The position numbers and the translations under genes are program-made. The notes below the pieces were generated by a model. The model did not search any database. It worked only from the letters and a program-made list of their open reading frames with translations, and was not told the DNA's origin. From positions 1 to 64,000 of the forward strand of contig CAIZEI010000091.1 of assembly GCA_903931945.1 (NCBI GenBank): DNA of 64,000 bases. The letters are read 5' to 3'. Origin of the DNA: an uncultured Hyphomicrobiales bacterium (GTDB taxonomy: Bacteria > Pseudomonadota > Alphaproteobacteria > Rhizobiales > Beijerinckiaceae). Position 1 is the first letter of the stretch, and each line of letters starts with the position of its first letter. Of this stretch, positions 26,538 to 35,152 are shown piece after piece.

Positions 26538-26671
26538 GCGTCATTCCCGCCGGACGTTTGCTCTGCAATCGTCTTGAGCAAGCGGGAACCCAGTTTGCTC
26601 ATGTCCACGAGCAAAAAACTCTTTCGCCGCAGAAGCGGCTTCTGGATGCGCGCATTCGCGGGAGCGACAAC
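26538..26671. repeat. Palindromic interspersed repeat overlapping a gene start
   Basis: An imperfect palindrome: TGCGTCATTCCCGC at the left is mirrored by GCGGGAGCGACA at the right, and GCGGGAACCCAG inside is mirrored by a copy near TTCTGGATGCGCG. Repeats with the pattern TCATTCCCGC...GCGGGAAT are widespread in rhizobial genomes. It covers the presumed start and n-region of the following Bug-type protein. No transposase is present. Confidence 0.6.
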
Positions 26672-27677
26672 CCCATTTTTCATTATCGCGTTGCTCGTTT
26701 CATCCCCATCGCGCGCCGAAGACGCAACCATCGCGGATTTCTACCGGCGGGCGACGCTTACTCTTGTGGTCGGCGCGGACGCGACAGGCGACTACGATAT
26801 TGCGGCGCGCCTGCTCTCCCGCCATCTCGGCGCGCACATTCCCGGCAAGCCGAATATCATTGTCCAGAATATGCCTGGCGCTTCGGGCATCAAATCGGCA
26901 AACTGGCTTTACGCCGCCGCGCCGCGCGATGGCTCGACGCTCGCGATTTTCAACAAGAGCATGGCGCTTTATGAGGCGACCGGCGTCGCCAACACCGCCT
27001 ATAAATCTCGCGAGTTCAACTGGATCGGCAGCACGGGTCATTCCAACGATCTTGTGATCGTCGCCGCCCGCACAGGCGTGCGAACCATCGGGGACGCCCG
27101 GCAGAAAATTGTGACCATGGGCTCCATCGGCGCGGGCGGCACAATGACGACGCACCCGCTGATTTTGAACAACGCCATCGGCACAAAGTTCAAACTGGTT
27201 CAGGGCTATGCGGGCGGGCAGATTGTCGATCTTGCCATGGAGCGCGGCGAGGTCGATGGGCGCGGCAGCTACAATTGGTCTGATTTGCGTGACAAACACG
27301 GCGATCTCGTCCGGTCGGGCAAAGTCAATATTCTCGTTCAGTTCGGACTGACACGCGAGAAGGACCTGCCCGATATCCCGACATCGGTGGAACTGGGAGC
27401 CAACGATCTGGAGCGTCAGACCTTTTCTTTTTTGTCCGCCGATATAGCCATCGGCAAGTCCTTTGTGATGCCTGCTGGCGTTCCGGCGGCGCGCGTCGAA
27501 GCCATGCGAACCGCTTTCGATGAAACCATGCGGGATCCCGAATTTCTCGCCGATGCGCGAACAATTGGCGCAGATATCAACCCCGCCACAGGCGCAGAGG
27601 TGCGTGCGATTGTCGAAGGCATCGTCGCCGCGCCGACCGAAGTGCGAGACCTCTCGCAAAAATGGATGCGGGAATGA
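26601..27677 (+). CDS. TctC-like periplasmic binding protein, start in a repeat
   Basis: Solute receptor of 358 residues related to the tripartite tricarboxylate family: PNIIVQNMPGASGIKSANWLY, FNWIGSTGHSNDL and VMPAGVPAARVEAMRTAF are typical. A similar protein is encoded near 60 kb (IADFYRR versus VADFYRA after the signal). The signal peptide core FFIIALLVSSPSRA ends near residue 39. The start is uncertain: the chosen ATG and another at codon 16 lie in a palindromic repeat, and none has a strong ribosome site. It follows the second UbiD gene by 86 nt and may serve uptake of that enzyme's substrate. Confidence 0.8.
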   Translation: MSTSKKLFRRRSGFWMRAFAGATTPFFIIALLVSSPSRAEDATIADFYRRATLTLVVGADATGDYDIAARLLSRHLGAHIPGKPNIIVQNMPGASGIKSANWLYAAAPRDGSTLAIFNKSMALYEATGVANTAYKSREFNWIGSTGHSNDLVIVAARTGVRTIGDARQKIVTMGSIGAGGTMTTHPLILNNAIGTKFKLVQGYAGGQIVDLAMERGEVDGRGSYNWSDLRDKHGDLVRSGKVNILVQFGLTREKDLPDIPTSVELGANDLERQTFSFLSADIAIGKSFVMPAGVPAARVEAMRTAFDETMRDPEFLADARTIGADINPATGAEVRAIVEGIVAAPTEVRDLSQKWMRE

Positions 27678-27708
27678 AGCGGACAACCCCTGGCGTCGGG
27701 AGCCAACG

Positions 27709-27735
27709 AAAAAATTATCCCGACTGAAAATCGGG
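27709..27735 (-). terminator. Probable terminator of the B-box membrane protein gene
   Basis: Read on the minus strand, CCCGA and TCGGG form a short stem around a 7-nt loop, followed by ATAATTTTTT. It lies right after the stop codon of the minus-strand gene. The stem is only 5 bp, so confidence is moderate. Confidence 0.45.
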
Positions 27736-27739
27736 CAAA

Positions 27740-28207
27740 TCACCCCAGCGCGAGCGCGCCCACCGCAGCGATCCCGACTGCAACAACAAAATATATGGCC
27801 ATTTCGGATGGGCGCACGCCAAGGTTTTTGATGTAATCCATTATCAAGTCGAGCCATCGACCCGATTTAATGGAATGTTTTTGCGCATGCTGGCGCTCGC
27901 GGCGAGCCGGGCGCTCTTGCCGGGCCGACCCGGCGGGTTCAGGTTGCGGCTGAGCGGCGCGCTCAGGCAGCTCGGCAGGCGCCTCCTGAATGTCCGCTGG
28001 CAGCCTCGGGGCGGCGAAAGCCGCGAAACGGGCGCCAACAGACTGCCCGCCAAGGGATTTGCCCGCCGCCGGCGCCAAAGCTTCAGCGCAAGCCGCCGAG
28101 CAGGCAAGGCCCGGATCCACTTCCCGCGCACAGACGCCGCAGACGCCGCGAAAGCAATTGCGGCACAGGCCGACAGCATGGGCGTTCCGGTGGTTGAAGC
28201 AAATCAC
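27740..28207 (-). CDS. B-box-like zinc-finger protein with C-terminal membrane helix
   Basis: Small protein of 155 residues. The N-terminal 40 residues carry Cys3, His6, Cys15, Cys18, Cys23, Cys26, Cys36 and Cys40, a pattern like B-box or other treble-clef zinc sites. A Pro/Glu/Arg-rich linker follows, and the last 20 residues (MAIYFVVAVGIAAVGALALG) form a tail anchor. A GTG start is chosen because GAGGAG lies 9 nt upstream; the earlier ATG has no site. The topology would put the zinc domain in the cytosol. No function is known; tail-anchored zinc proteins of this kind are scattered in bacteria. Confidence 0.68.
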   Translation of the reverse strand: MICFNHRNAHAVGLCRNCFRGVCGVCAREVDPGLACSAACAEALAPAAGKSLGGQSVGARFAAFAAPRLPADIQEAPAELPERAAQPQPEPAGSARQERPARRERQHAQKHSIKSGRWLDLIMDYIKNLGVRPSEMAIYFVVAVGIAAVGALALG

Positions 28208-28425
28208 GGCGTAAAACTCCTCGGAAAACCCACGCAGGATATTGGCAAAGCATGACACGGCATGTCGTACATTTTTGCTTTGCCCGTAACCCCGGCGGGC
28301 GCTCCCGACTCAATCCGTAGCTACGCCTGAGAAATTGCGCACAAGCGGACGTTTGCACAATCATTTCCTCGAACTTTAATTAATATGCTCCTTTGCGGCG
28401 CCAAAGCCGTCCCACAGAGGCCTGA

Positions 28426-29481
28426 ATGCGAAAGCCTGATTCCCGCAGCCTGCTTGACTGGTACGATCGCCACCGCCGCGATCTGCCATGGCGCGCCCGA
28501 GCGGGCGCGACAACGGACCCCTATGCCGTCTGGCTCTCCGAGATCATGCTGCAACAGACCACGGTTCAGGCGGTTAAATCCTATTATCTGAAATTCCTGA
28601 CGCTCTGGCCCACTGTGGACGCTTTGGCGTCAGCGCCGCTGGACGATGTGATGAAAGCCTGGGCCGGGCTGGGATATTATTCACGGGCGCGCAACCTCCA
28701 TGCCTGCGCTGGCGTTGTGGCGCGCGAGCATGGCGGACGCTTTCCCCCTGACGAGGCCGAACTCCTCCTGTTGCCCGGCGTTGGCCCCTATACGGCGGCG
28801 GCGATCGCCGCTATCGCCTTCGGGCGGCGTGCGGTCGTGGTCGATGGCAATGTCGAGCGTGTCGCAGCGCGGCTGTTTGCAATTTCGCAGACCATGCCAC
28901 AGGCAAAAGCTGCCATCCGCGCAGCCGTTGACGCATTCACACCCAAAAATCGCGCCGGTGATTTTGCGCAGGGGATGATGGACCTTGGCGCGACGATCTG
29001 CACGCCGCGCAATCCCGCCTGTGGGCTGTGTCCGTTCATGCCCGCCTGCGCGGCCCATGCGTCTGGCGAGATGGAGCGCTACCCCGTCAGGACGCCCAAA
29101 GAAAAACGACCGCAACGTGCGGGCGCAGCCTTCTTCCTTGAACGCAGCGATGGCGCTGTGCTTGTGCGCACGCGCCCGCCGCGCGGGTTGCTGGGCGGCA
29201 TGACCGAAGTTCCCGGCACGCCGTGGAGTGGAGATTTCGATCTGGCGAAGGCGGCTGACGCGGCGCCGGTGAAGGCGAACTGGCGCCTGTTGCCCGGGGG
29301 CGTCGACCACATCTTCACGCATTTTGCGCTGCGGCTTTCAGTCTTCGCGGCAAAGGCGCGCGTGGGCTCCAAAGCGCCGGCAGGAATGCGCTGGGCGACG
29401 CACGACGATCTGGCAGACGAGGCTTTCCCGACCGTCATGCGCAAGGTCATCGCCCATGCGCAAAACCGGGCGGAATTTTAA
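28426..29481 (+). CDS. mutY: A/G-specific adenine glycosylase
   Basis: DNA repair glycosylase of 351 residues that removes adenine mispaired with 8-oxoguanine. The helix-hairpin-helix reads [18 protein letters not shown], followed by [12 protein letters not shown] with the catalytic Asp. The iron-sulfur ligands follow the family spacing C-6-C-2-C-5-C in [17 protein letters not shown]. The C-terminal part is the NUDIX-like domain that reads 8-oxoG ([21 protein letters not shown]). AGAGGCCTGA precedes the ATG. It converges on bolA with the stops overlapping by 4 nt. Divergent from the zinc-finger gene. Confidence 0.97.
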   Translation: MRKPDSRSLLDWYDRHRRDLPWRARAGATTDPYAVWLSEIMLQQTTVQAVKSYYLKFLTLWPTVDALASAPLDDVMKAWAGLGYYSRARNLHACAGVVAREHGGRFPPDEAELLLLPGVGPYTAAAIAAIAFGRRAVVVDGNVERVAARLFAISQTMPQAKAAIRAAVDAFTPKNRAGDFAQGMMDLGATICTPRNPACGLCPFMPACAAHASGEMERYPVRTPKEKRPQRAGAAFFLERSDGAVLVRTRPPRGLLGGMTEVPGTPWSGDFDLAKAADAAPVKANWRLLPGGVDHIFTHFALRLSVFAAKARVGSKAPAGMRWATHDDLADEAFPTVMRKVIAHAQNRAEF

Positions 29482-29711
29482 GCCGGCGCGCTGGTTTTGA
29501 GCGCCAGAGCGTGCAACTGCCCGCCCAGCACATCCTTCAGCGCCGCATTGACAATCTGGTGCTGCTGGACGCGGCTTTTGCCAGCGAAGGCTGACGAGAC
29601 CACCGTTGCAGAATAATGGTCGCCATCGCCAACAAGATCGGTGATTTCAACCCTCGCGTCCGGCAGAGCAGCCTTGATCAACTTTTCGATTTCTTCAGCT
29701 TGCATCGCCAC
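29478..29711 (-). CDS. bolA: BolA-family protein
   Basis: Small BolA/IbaG-fold protein of 77 residues. Members pair with monothiol glutaredoxins to handle iron-sulfur clusters. [28 protein letters not shown] is split here as the family-typical helix with HQ-V and the conserved C-terminal His. A GTG start is preferred since AAGGAG lies 7 nt before it; an ATG two codons later is the alternative. It ends the purL-side minus-strand unit. The monothiol glutaredoxin gene often found next to it is not here, mutY occupying that place. Confidence 0.93.
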   Translation of the reverse strand: MAMQAEEIEKLIKAALPDARVEITDLVGDGDHYSATVVSSAFAGKSRVQQHQIVNAALKDVLGGQLHALALKTSAPA

Positions 29712-29734
29712 AGCGGTTCTCCTTGAAACAAACG

Positions 29735-29953
29735 TCAGGCTTGCGGCTCGGCGGCCTTTTCAGCCTCGCCGCCGCCCGACATTGCGGCGGTGATTTTTCC
29801 CGCGACAGAGGATGCCGATTCCATACAGGCCAGCGAAATACCGCCCACCATCACGACGCTGCAGCGATTGGGGTCGGAATATTGCACGGCCAGAACTTCG
29901 GATGCGCGAATGTAGTTCACGCCTGCCATGGATTTCACTTCGATGAAGACCAT
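29735..29953 (-). CDS. Conserved-looking small protein between purL and bolA
   Basis: A 72-residue protein that I do not recognise. Residues 10-50 alternate hydrophobic and polar positions ([30 protein letters not shown]), suggesting a small beta-sheet domain, and the C terminus is Gly/Ala/Glu-rich and probably flexible. It begins 11 nt after purL and ends 23 nt before bolA, all on one strand, which supports that it is expressed. No ribosome site stands out. It could be a regulator or a stray small protein; no function is proposed. Confidence 0.6.
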   Translation of the reverse strand: MVFIEVKSMAGVNYIRASEVLAVQYSDPNRCSVVMVGGISLACMESASSVAGKITAAMSGGGEAEKAAEPQA

Positions 29954-29964
29954 TGTTTGCTCGA

Positions 29965-32172
29965 TCAGATGGCAGCGGCCATATATTTGGGAAACCAGCC
30001 CTCGTGCGCTGAAACGAGGTCTGAAATCAGGATGGGCTCTTGCCCGTGCAGCGTCAATGCATTGCCGCCGGTGGACCCGATGACGACAGCAGGCACGCCC
30101 GCTTTCTCCGCCGCGGCGATGATGCGGCCTGCCGCGCCCTGCGAAGCCGTGAGGAGATAACGCGACTGATCCTCGCCAAAAAGCCAGCCATGGGCAGGAA
30201 CGCCCGCCGGCGCGTCAATGGCCGCGCCAACGCCGCCCGCCATCGCCATCTCGGCCAACGCCACTGCGAGGCCGCCATCCGACAGGTCATGCGCGGCGGA
30301 TACGTCCCCCGCGCGAATCAACCCACGCACGAGGTCTCCGTTTTTGCGCTCTGCAACCAGATCCACAGGCGGCGGCGCGCCCTCTTCGCGGCCACAGATT
30401 TCCGCAAGATACATGCTCTGGCCCAGCCAGCCCCCGGTTGCGCCGATCAGGATAATCGCGTCCCCGGGCGTTTTGAACGCCAGCGTCGCAGTCTTTGCGA
30501 CATCCTCGACCAACCCCACGCCGCCAATGGAGGGTGTTGGCGGAATGCCACGCCCCTGCGTTTCGTTGTAGAGCGACACATTGCCGGACACGATGGGAAA
30601 ATCGAGCGCACGCGCGGCCTCGCCAATGCCTTCGATGCAACCGACGAGTTGTCCCATGGCCTCAGGCTTTTCGGGGTTCCCGAAATTCAGATTGTCGGTC
30701 AGCGCCAGCGGCAACGCGCCAACCGCCGTCAGATTGCGCCAGGCTTCGGCGACAGCCTGCCTGCCGCCCTCAACAGGGTCGGCCTCGCAATAGCGCTGCG
30801 TCACGTCTGTGCACAAAGCCAGACCTTTGGGGCCTTCGCCGAGCCGGATCACGGCTGCATCGCCGCCGGGCTGCTGGATGGTGTTGCCAAGGATCAGATG
30901 GTCATATTGCTCCCAGACCCAGCGTTTCGAACAAAGCTCCGGCGAGCCGACGAGTTTCAGCAACGCCTCGCGGTTCGATAGCGGCGGCACAATCGAATTC
31001 GCAGAAATCACAGGTTTTTTGGGAGTCGCGACCCAGGGACGGTCATACAGCGGCGCCTGATCGCCTAGCTCCTTGATCGGCAGGTCGGCTTTCACCTCGC
31101 CGCCGTGCTTGACGACAAACCGCAGCGTGTCGGTGGTGCGCCCGACAATGGCGAAATCAAGCCCCCATTTGCGAAAAATCGCCTCGGCCTCGGCTTCCCG
31201 CGCGGGATCGAGAACCATCAGCATCCGTTCCTGACTTTCCGACAGCATCATTTCATAGGCGGTCATGCCCTCTTCGCGGCATGGAATGGTGTCCAGATCG
31301 AGTTCGATGCCAAGATTGCCCTTCGCGCCCATTTCGACCGCCGAGCTGGTGAGCCCTGCCGCGCCCATGTCCTGAATGGCGATGACGCAACCCTTGCCCA
31401 TGATTTCAAGACACGCTTCCAGCAGCAGTTTTTCTGAAAAGGGGTCGCCGACCTGCACGGTCGGGCGCTTCTCCTCGCTGCTGGCTTCAAACGAGGCTGA
31501 CGCCATGGTCGCGCCGTGAATGCCATCGCGGCCCGTTTTGGAGCCAAGATAGACAATCGGTCGTCCGACGCCGGAGGCCGCCGAATAAAAGATCGAATCG
31601 GCGCGCGCGATGCCGACCGCCATGGCGTTGACGAGAATATTGCCATCATAACGCGTGTGAAACCCGACCGAGCCGCCGACCGTCGGCACGCCAAAAGAAT
31701 TGCCATAGCCGCCAATTCCGGCGACTACGCCCTCAACGAGATGCCGCGTGCGAGGATGGTCGGTCGCGCCAAACCGGAGCAGATTGAGACAGGCGACCGG
31801 GCGCGCGCCCATGGTGAAGACATCGCGCAAAATGCCGCCGACGCCCGTTGTCGCGCCCTGATAGGGCTCGATAAAGGACGGATGATTGTGGCTTTCCATC
31901 TTGAAGACGCAGGCCACGCCATCGCCGATGTCGATGACCCCGGCGTTTTCGCCAGGTCCCTGAATGACCCAGGGCGCTTTGGTTGGCAGGCCGCGCAGAT
32001 GCAGGCGCGAGGATTTATAGGAACAGTGCTCATTCCACATGGCCGAAAAAATGCCGAGTTCGGTGAATGTCGGGACACGCCCGATCAGTTTCAGAATGCG
32101 TTGGTATTCATCGGGCTTCAGGCCGTGTTCGGCGACAAGCTCTGGCGTAATCTGCGGTTCGTTGCGCGACAC
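29965..32172 (-). CDS. purL: Phosphoribosylformylglycinamidine synthase subunit PurL
   Basis: The ATP-dependent synthetase subunit (735 residues) of the fourth step of purine synthesis, converting FGAR to FGAM with ammonia supplied by PurQ. The length is that of the small PurL, which needs PurS and PurQ; both are present in the window. [35 protein letters not shown] and SMWNEH-type N-terminal residues ([14 protein letters not shown]) are conserved. It lies downstream of an unrelated Bug gene on the same strand, with a 201-nt gap that likely holds its own promoter and a hairpin leader. Confidence 0.98.
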   Translation of the reverse strand: MSRNEPQITPELVAEHGLKPDEYQRILKLIGRVPTFTELGIFSAMWNEHCSYKSSRLHLRGLPTKAPWVIQGPGENAGVIDIGDGVACVFKMESHNHPSFIEPYQGATTGVGGILRDVFTMGARPVACLNLLRFGATDHPRTRHLVEGVVAGIGGYGNSFGVPTVGGSVGFHTRYDGNILVNAMAVGIARADSIFYSAASGVGRPIVYLGSKTGRDGIHGATMASASFEASSEEKRPTVQVGDPFSEKLLLEACLEIMGKGCVIAIQDMGAAGLTSSAVEMGAKGNLGIELDLDTIPCREEGMTAYEMMLSESQERMLMVLDPAREAEAEAIFRKWGLDFAIVGRTTDTLRFVVKHGGEVKADLPIKELGDQAPLYDRPWVATPKKPVISANSIVPPLSNREALLKLVGSPELCSKRWVWEQYDHLILGNTIQQPGGDAAVIRLGEGPKGLALCTDVTQRYCEADPVEGGRQAVAEAWRNLTAVGALPLALTDNLNFGNPEKPEAMGQLVGCIEGIGEAARALDFPIVSGNVSLYNETQGRGIPPTPSIGGVGLVEDVAKTATLAFKTPGDAIILIGATGGWLGQSMYLAEICGREEGAPPPVDLVAERKNGDLVRGLIRAGDVSAAHDLSDGGLAVALAEMAMAGGVGAAIDAPAGVPAHGWLFGEDQSRYLLTASQGAAGRIIAAAEKAGVPAVVIGSTGGNALTLHGQEPILISDLVSAHEGWFPKYMAAAI

Positions 32173-32236
32173 TGGTCTTGCCTTGCTGCGAGGCGCCGGG
32201 AGCGGCTGGCCTTTCGATTAAGGCCCCGATGGAAGG

Positions 32237-32269
32237 AAGGCAAGCTTTTTGGAATCGAGCTTTCGCCTT
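32237..32269 (-). promoter_or_regulatory. Possible hairpin in the purL leader
   Basis: About 65 nt before purL, AAGGC and AAGCT on one arm pair with AGCTT and GCCTT on the other, giving two 5-bp stems with a 2-nt bulge and an 11-nt loop. It could be the end of the upstream transcript or a purL leader element. It does not resemble the purine riboswitch core as far as I can judge. Confidence 0.3.
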
Positions 32270-32373
32270 GAAAACAGAAGGCGTTTTGGGAATGTTTCAG
32301 GGATTGCCGCCGTTCGATAACGAACGTCGTTTGGAGAATCGGGCGGCGCCGGCGGCGCGCGGCGGATAACGCA

Positions 32374-33342
32374 TCATTCGATCTTTACGTCGCCATCCCG
32401 GATGATGCCGCCCCAAAGCGCGATTTCATCATCGAAGAATTTTGCGCTTTCGGCTGGCGTCGCGGCGACCGCGTCCTGGCCGAGATTGCGCAACCGTTCG
32501 ATGATTGCGGGCTTGTGAAGGATCTTCGTCAACGTCGCATTGATCTTGTCCACGAGCGGCGCCGGCATGCCCGGCGGCCCGATGAACCCGAACCAGATCA
32601 CCGAACGATAGCCAGGAAAGCCCTGCTCGGCGATGGTCGGCACCTCCGGCATTGATGGAGCGCGTTGCGGACTGCCGATGCCGAGAAACTTGATCTTCTT
32701 ATCACGATACGCCGGTTCAGCAGTGGTGGTGATATCGAATCCAATGTCCGTCTGGCTCGCCATGAGACTCGTCAACGCCGCCGCCGCGCCATTATAGGCG
32801 ACATGCACCATCTTGATGTTGGCGCGGGTTTCAATCTGAACCGTCGACAATTGGGCGGTCGATCCAACGTTGGAGGACATGTACGTCAACTTGCCGGGAT
32901 TGGCGCGCGCCAGCGCCACCATGCCCTGCACGTCGTTGGCGGGAAAATCGGGGCGCGCTGCAAGCACATAGGGAACGCTTGTCAATATACAGATTTTCGT
33001 CCAGCGCGCGGAGTCCATGCCCCAGTCCTTGATGAGCGACTGGGCAATGACGAGGGGCGGCGGAGGCGCCACCATGAGTGTGTAGCCATCGGGCTGGGCG
33101 CGATAGACTTGCTGCGCCCCGATCTTGCCAACGCCGCCCACGACATTCTCGACATAGACCGTTTTGCCCCATTCGCCCGTCAGTTCATCCGCCAGAATGC
33201 GCGCGAGAATGTCCGTGCCCGAGCCCGGCGGAAACGGCATGACGATGCGCACCGTGCGATTGGGAAAGTCCTGCTGCGCCCTTGCAGGCGCGAATGCCGC
33301 CACGAACGCGCAACCCAGCGCCACAAGCCCGGCTATTCGCAT
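32374..33342 (-). CDS. Bug/TctC-family periplasmic binding protein
   Basis: Solute receptor of 322 residues. Signal peptide 1-22 ends APARAQ. The mature start FPNRTVRIVMPFPPGSGTD is the Bug ligand loop, with Ser replacing one usual Gly. HVAYNGAAAALTSLMASQTD and GFPGYRSVIWFGFIGP are typical later blocks. GGGGGA precedes the ATG. It is isolated from any transporter membrane genes and sits beside the purine genes, so its genomic partner is elsewhere or absent. Ligand unknown, probably a carboxylate. Confidence 0.93.
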   Translation of the reverse strand: MRIAGLVALGCAFVAAFAPARAQQDFPNRTVRIVMPFPPGSGTDILARILADELTGEWGKTVYVENVVGGVGKIGAQQVYRAQPDGYTLMVAPPPPLVIAQSLIKDWGMDSARWTKICILTSVPYVLAARPDFPANDVQGMVALARANPGKLTYMSSNVGSTAQLSTVQIETRANIKMVHVAYNGAAAALTSLMASQTDIGFDITTTAEPAYRDKKIKFLGIGSPQRAPSMPEVPTIAEQGFPGYRSVIWFGFIGPPGMPAPLVDKINATLTKILHKPAIIERLRNLGQDAVAATPAESAKFFDDEIALWGGIIRDGDVKIE

Positions 33343-33673
33343 GTTCCATCCCCCGCGCTCAATCGTTCTTCATTCAGGTCATTGTTCCACCTTTTCGCCG
33401 ACACCTTCAAGAGCGGACGTCCCGGAGCCGACGGCGGGCGGGATCGGCTGTGGCCAAGCGGCTGCAGCCTGAACGTATAAAAATCGCCCCCACCCAGCCC
33501 CGCCGTTAACACTTCCGCGTCAGATCGGCACGACTGTCGATAAATGGAACAGCGGTGCGCCCAATTTCCGTAGTGGCAGGCGCAGCCCTCGCGGAAAAGA
33601 CTGGTAAACAAGGCGTTAACAACCCATCGGCGACCGGCCCGACTATTGAAACAAATCGGACATGGAGGCGCCC
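33343..33673. other. Gene-free region
   Basis: The 331 nt between the divergent Bug and TadG-like genes contain only short or overlapping shadow frames, none with a ribosome site and a recognisable protein. It should carry both promoters. No repeat or operator was noticed. Confidence 0.55.
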
Positions 33674-34114
33674 ATGTCCCGAATTGGCAAGCAAAACAAA
33701 CGCAATGGCCTGTTGTCCCATTGCAGCAAATACGCTGTGTTCATGGCTGCATTTGGCGTCTTTTTCATTCTGGGCGGCGGCGGTGTTGATTTTGCCCGAG
33801 CCTGTTTTGCTGAAAACGCGCTGGAAAGAGCGCTCGCCAATACCGCTGACGACCTGACCAGAACCATGCGCCCGGCCTCGCTCTACCGGTTGCAAGCCGA
33901 GGCTGAAAAGCGGCTGGCCGGCGATATCTCTATCTTCGATTTCGGCGATTGCATTATTTCCGTATCGGTCTCCGGTCCGTCTGTGCGGATTTACGCCAGC
34001 GCCGAAATTCCAACCGTCTTCCTGTCGATCTGGCAGCGCCACCGCCTGCCGGTGGAAGCGGCCGTGACTGGCCAGCCGCCGCGACCCTCACGCAATCTCG
34101 CCTGGTGGGTTTGA
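33674..34114 (+). CDS. TadG-like membrane-anchored protein
   Basis: Protein of 146 residues with a short basic N terminus, one membrane helix (YAVFMAAFGVFFILGGGGVDFARA, described by its ends at residues 20-43) and a periplasmic domain. The pattern Gly-rich helix then VDFARA matches the start of TadG/TadE pilus-assembly proteins, where the helix anchors a pseudopilin-like part. It is much shorter than TadG. GGAGG just before the second ATG supports this start. No other tad or pilus genes are in the window. It may be a stand-alone surface or envelope protein; function unknown. Confidence 0.65.
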   Translation: MSRIGKQNKRNGLLSHCSKYAVFMAAFGVFFILGGGGVDFARACFAENALERALANTADDLTRTMRPASLYRLQAEAEKRLAGDISIFDFGDCIISVSVSGPSVRIYASAEIPTVFLSIWQRHRLPVEAAVTGQPPRPSRNLAWWV

Positions 34115-34222
34115 GGCCTGGGCGCGATCCGGTTTTGCGCCGGCCACGCTTCGGCGGTCGTGCGATCTAATCGTTGCTTTTTTGCCACGCACGCGCGCCT
34201 AATGTCACATGGCCCCCCCAGC

Positions 34223-34236
34223 TTGATTCAGATCAA
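34223..34236. promoter_or_regulatory. FNR/FixK-type box upstream of ompW
   Basis: TTGATTCAGATCAA matches the FNR/Anr/FixK consensus TTGAT-N4-ATCAA exactly. It is centred about 93 nt before the ompW-like ATG and about 120 nt after the previous stop. This suggests oxygen- or redox-controlled expression of the porin, as known for ompW in enterics. Confidence 0.72.
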
Positions 34237-34322
34237 CCACCGCATCCCGCAAATTCCATTTCCTAGCACGATCGAATGTTGAGCCTGTCGGCGCAACGGT
34301 TTGTGCAAGGGGTCACTCTATC

Positions 34323-35069
34323 ATGCGCTTCAATTTACGTTCCGCCGTCGCCGGGCTGTTTCTGGCGACCATCGCCCTGCCATCGTTTGCCGCCGATCTG
34401 CCATCGACCAAAGGCGAACCGCCAGCCCCCGCGCCGCTGCCAAGCCTCGTCAGTTACGACCCCTGGCAAATCCGTGTGCGTGTGGTCGATGTCGCGCCGC
34501 TTGCAAGCAACAACTCGGTTTACACGCTTGGTGGAGGATTCGTTGGCAAGGGGCTAACAGTTCAGAGCCAGGTCATTCCAGAAATTGATGTCAGTTATTT
34601 CTTCACGCCCAATATCGCTGTCGAGGCCATCTGCTGCTTCAGCTACCATTCCATCAAGGCCGTCAACGCACTGGCGGCGCTTGGCACGGTCGGCAATACC
34701 TGGGTTTTTCCGCCGACAGTCCTTCTGCAATACCATTTCCGGAATTTTGGCGATTTCCAGCCCTATCTTGGCCTCGGCGTGAACTACACGCATTACTTCA
34801 ACACGAATGCGACAGGCGGATTGGCCGCAGGGCCGCTCAGGATCAATGATTCGTTCGGCGTCGCGCTTCAGGCGGGCTTCGACTACATGTTAAACCGGAA
34901 CTGGGGCTTCAACGCCGATGTGAAATACATCACAATGTCGCCCTCGGCGAAATATCCGGTGGCGCTCGGCGGGCTGAAGAGCACAGTCGCAATCAACCCG
35001 CTCGTTTTTGGCATAGGCGTGACCTATCGCTTTGGCGGAGGCTCATCGTCAGTGGTTGCGAAATATTGA
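34323..35069 (+). CDS. ompW: OmpW-family outer membrane protein
   Basis: Eight-stranded barrel of 248 residues. The signal peptide ends at Ala23 (PSFAA). WQIRVRVVDVAPLASNN is the characteristic first strand of OmpW, and the C terminus ends with aromatic-rich strands (IGVTYRFGGG). OmpW proteins form a hydrophobic channel for small hydrophobic compounds, which fits an organism degrading aromatics. A perfect FNR-type box lies upstream and a strong terminator downstream, so it is a single-gene unit. No strong ribosome site is visible before the ATG. Confidence 0.9.
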   Translation: MRFNLRSAVAGLFLATIALPSFAADLPSTKGEPPAPAPLPSLVSYDPWQIRVRVVDVAPLASNNSVYTLGGGFVGKGLTVQSQVIPEIDVSYFFTPNIAVEAICCFSYHSIKAVNALAALGTVGNTWVFPPTVLLQYHFRNFGDFQPYLGLGVNYTHYFNTNATGGLAAGPLRINDSFGVALQAGFDYMLNRNWGFNADVKYITMSPSAKYPVALGGLKSTVAINPLVFGIGVTYRFGGGSSSVVAKY

Positions 35070-35095
35070 GCGGATCCTGACTATTCTGAATATCG

Positions 35096-35122
35096 AGCCC
35101 GGTTTGCGAACCGGGCTTTTTT
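35096..35122 (+). terminator. Rho-independent terminator after ompW
   Basis: Nine-bp stem AGCCCGGTT / AACCGGGCT with a TGCG loop, followed by a run of six T. It ends the ompW transcript 27 nt after the stop codon and lies in the convergent gap before purQ. Confidence 0.9.
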
Positions 35123-35152
35123 CATGGCGGGTCGCAATCCGCGCCAGCGGAG

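Noticed and set aside
33506-34042. 178-codon minus-strand frame opposite the TadG-like gene
   Set aside because: The plus-strand protein has a GGAGG site and a membrane helix with a family-like pattern; the minus frame has neither.
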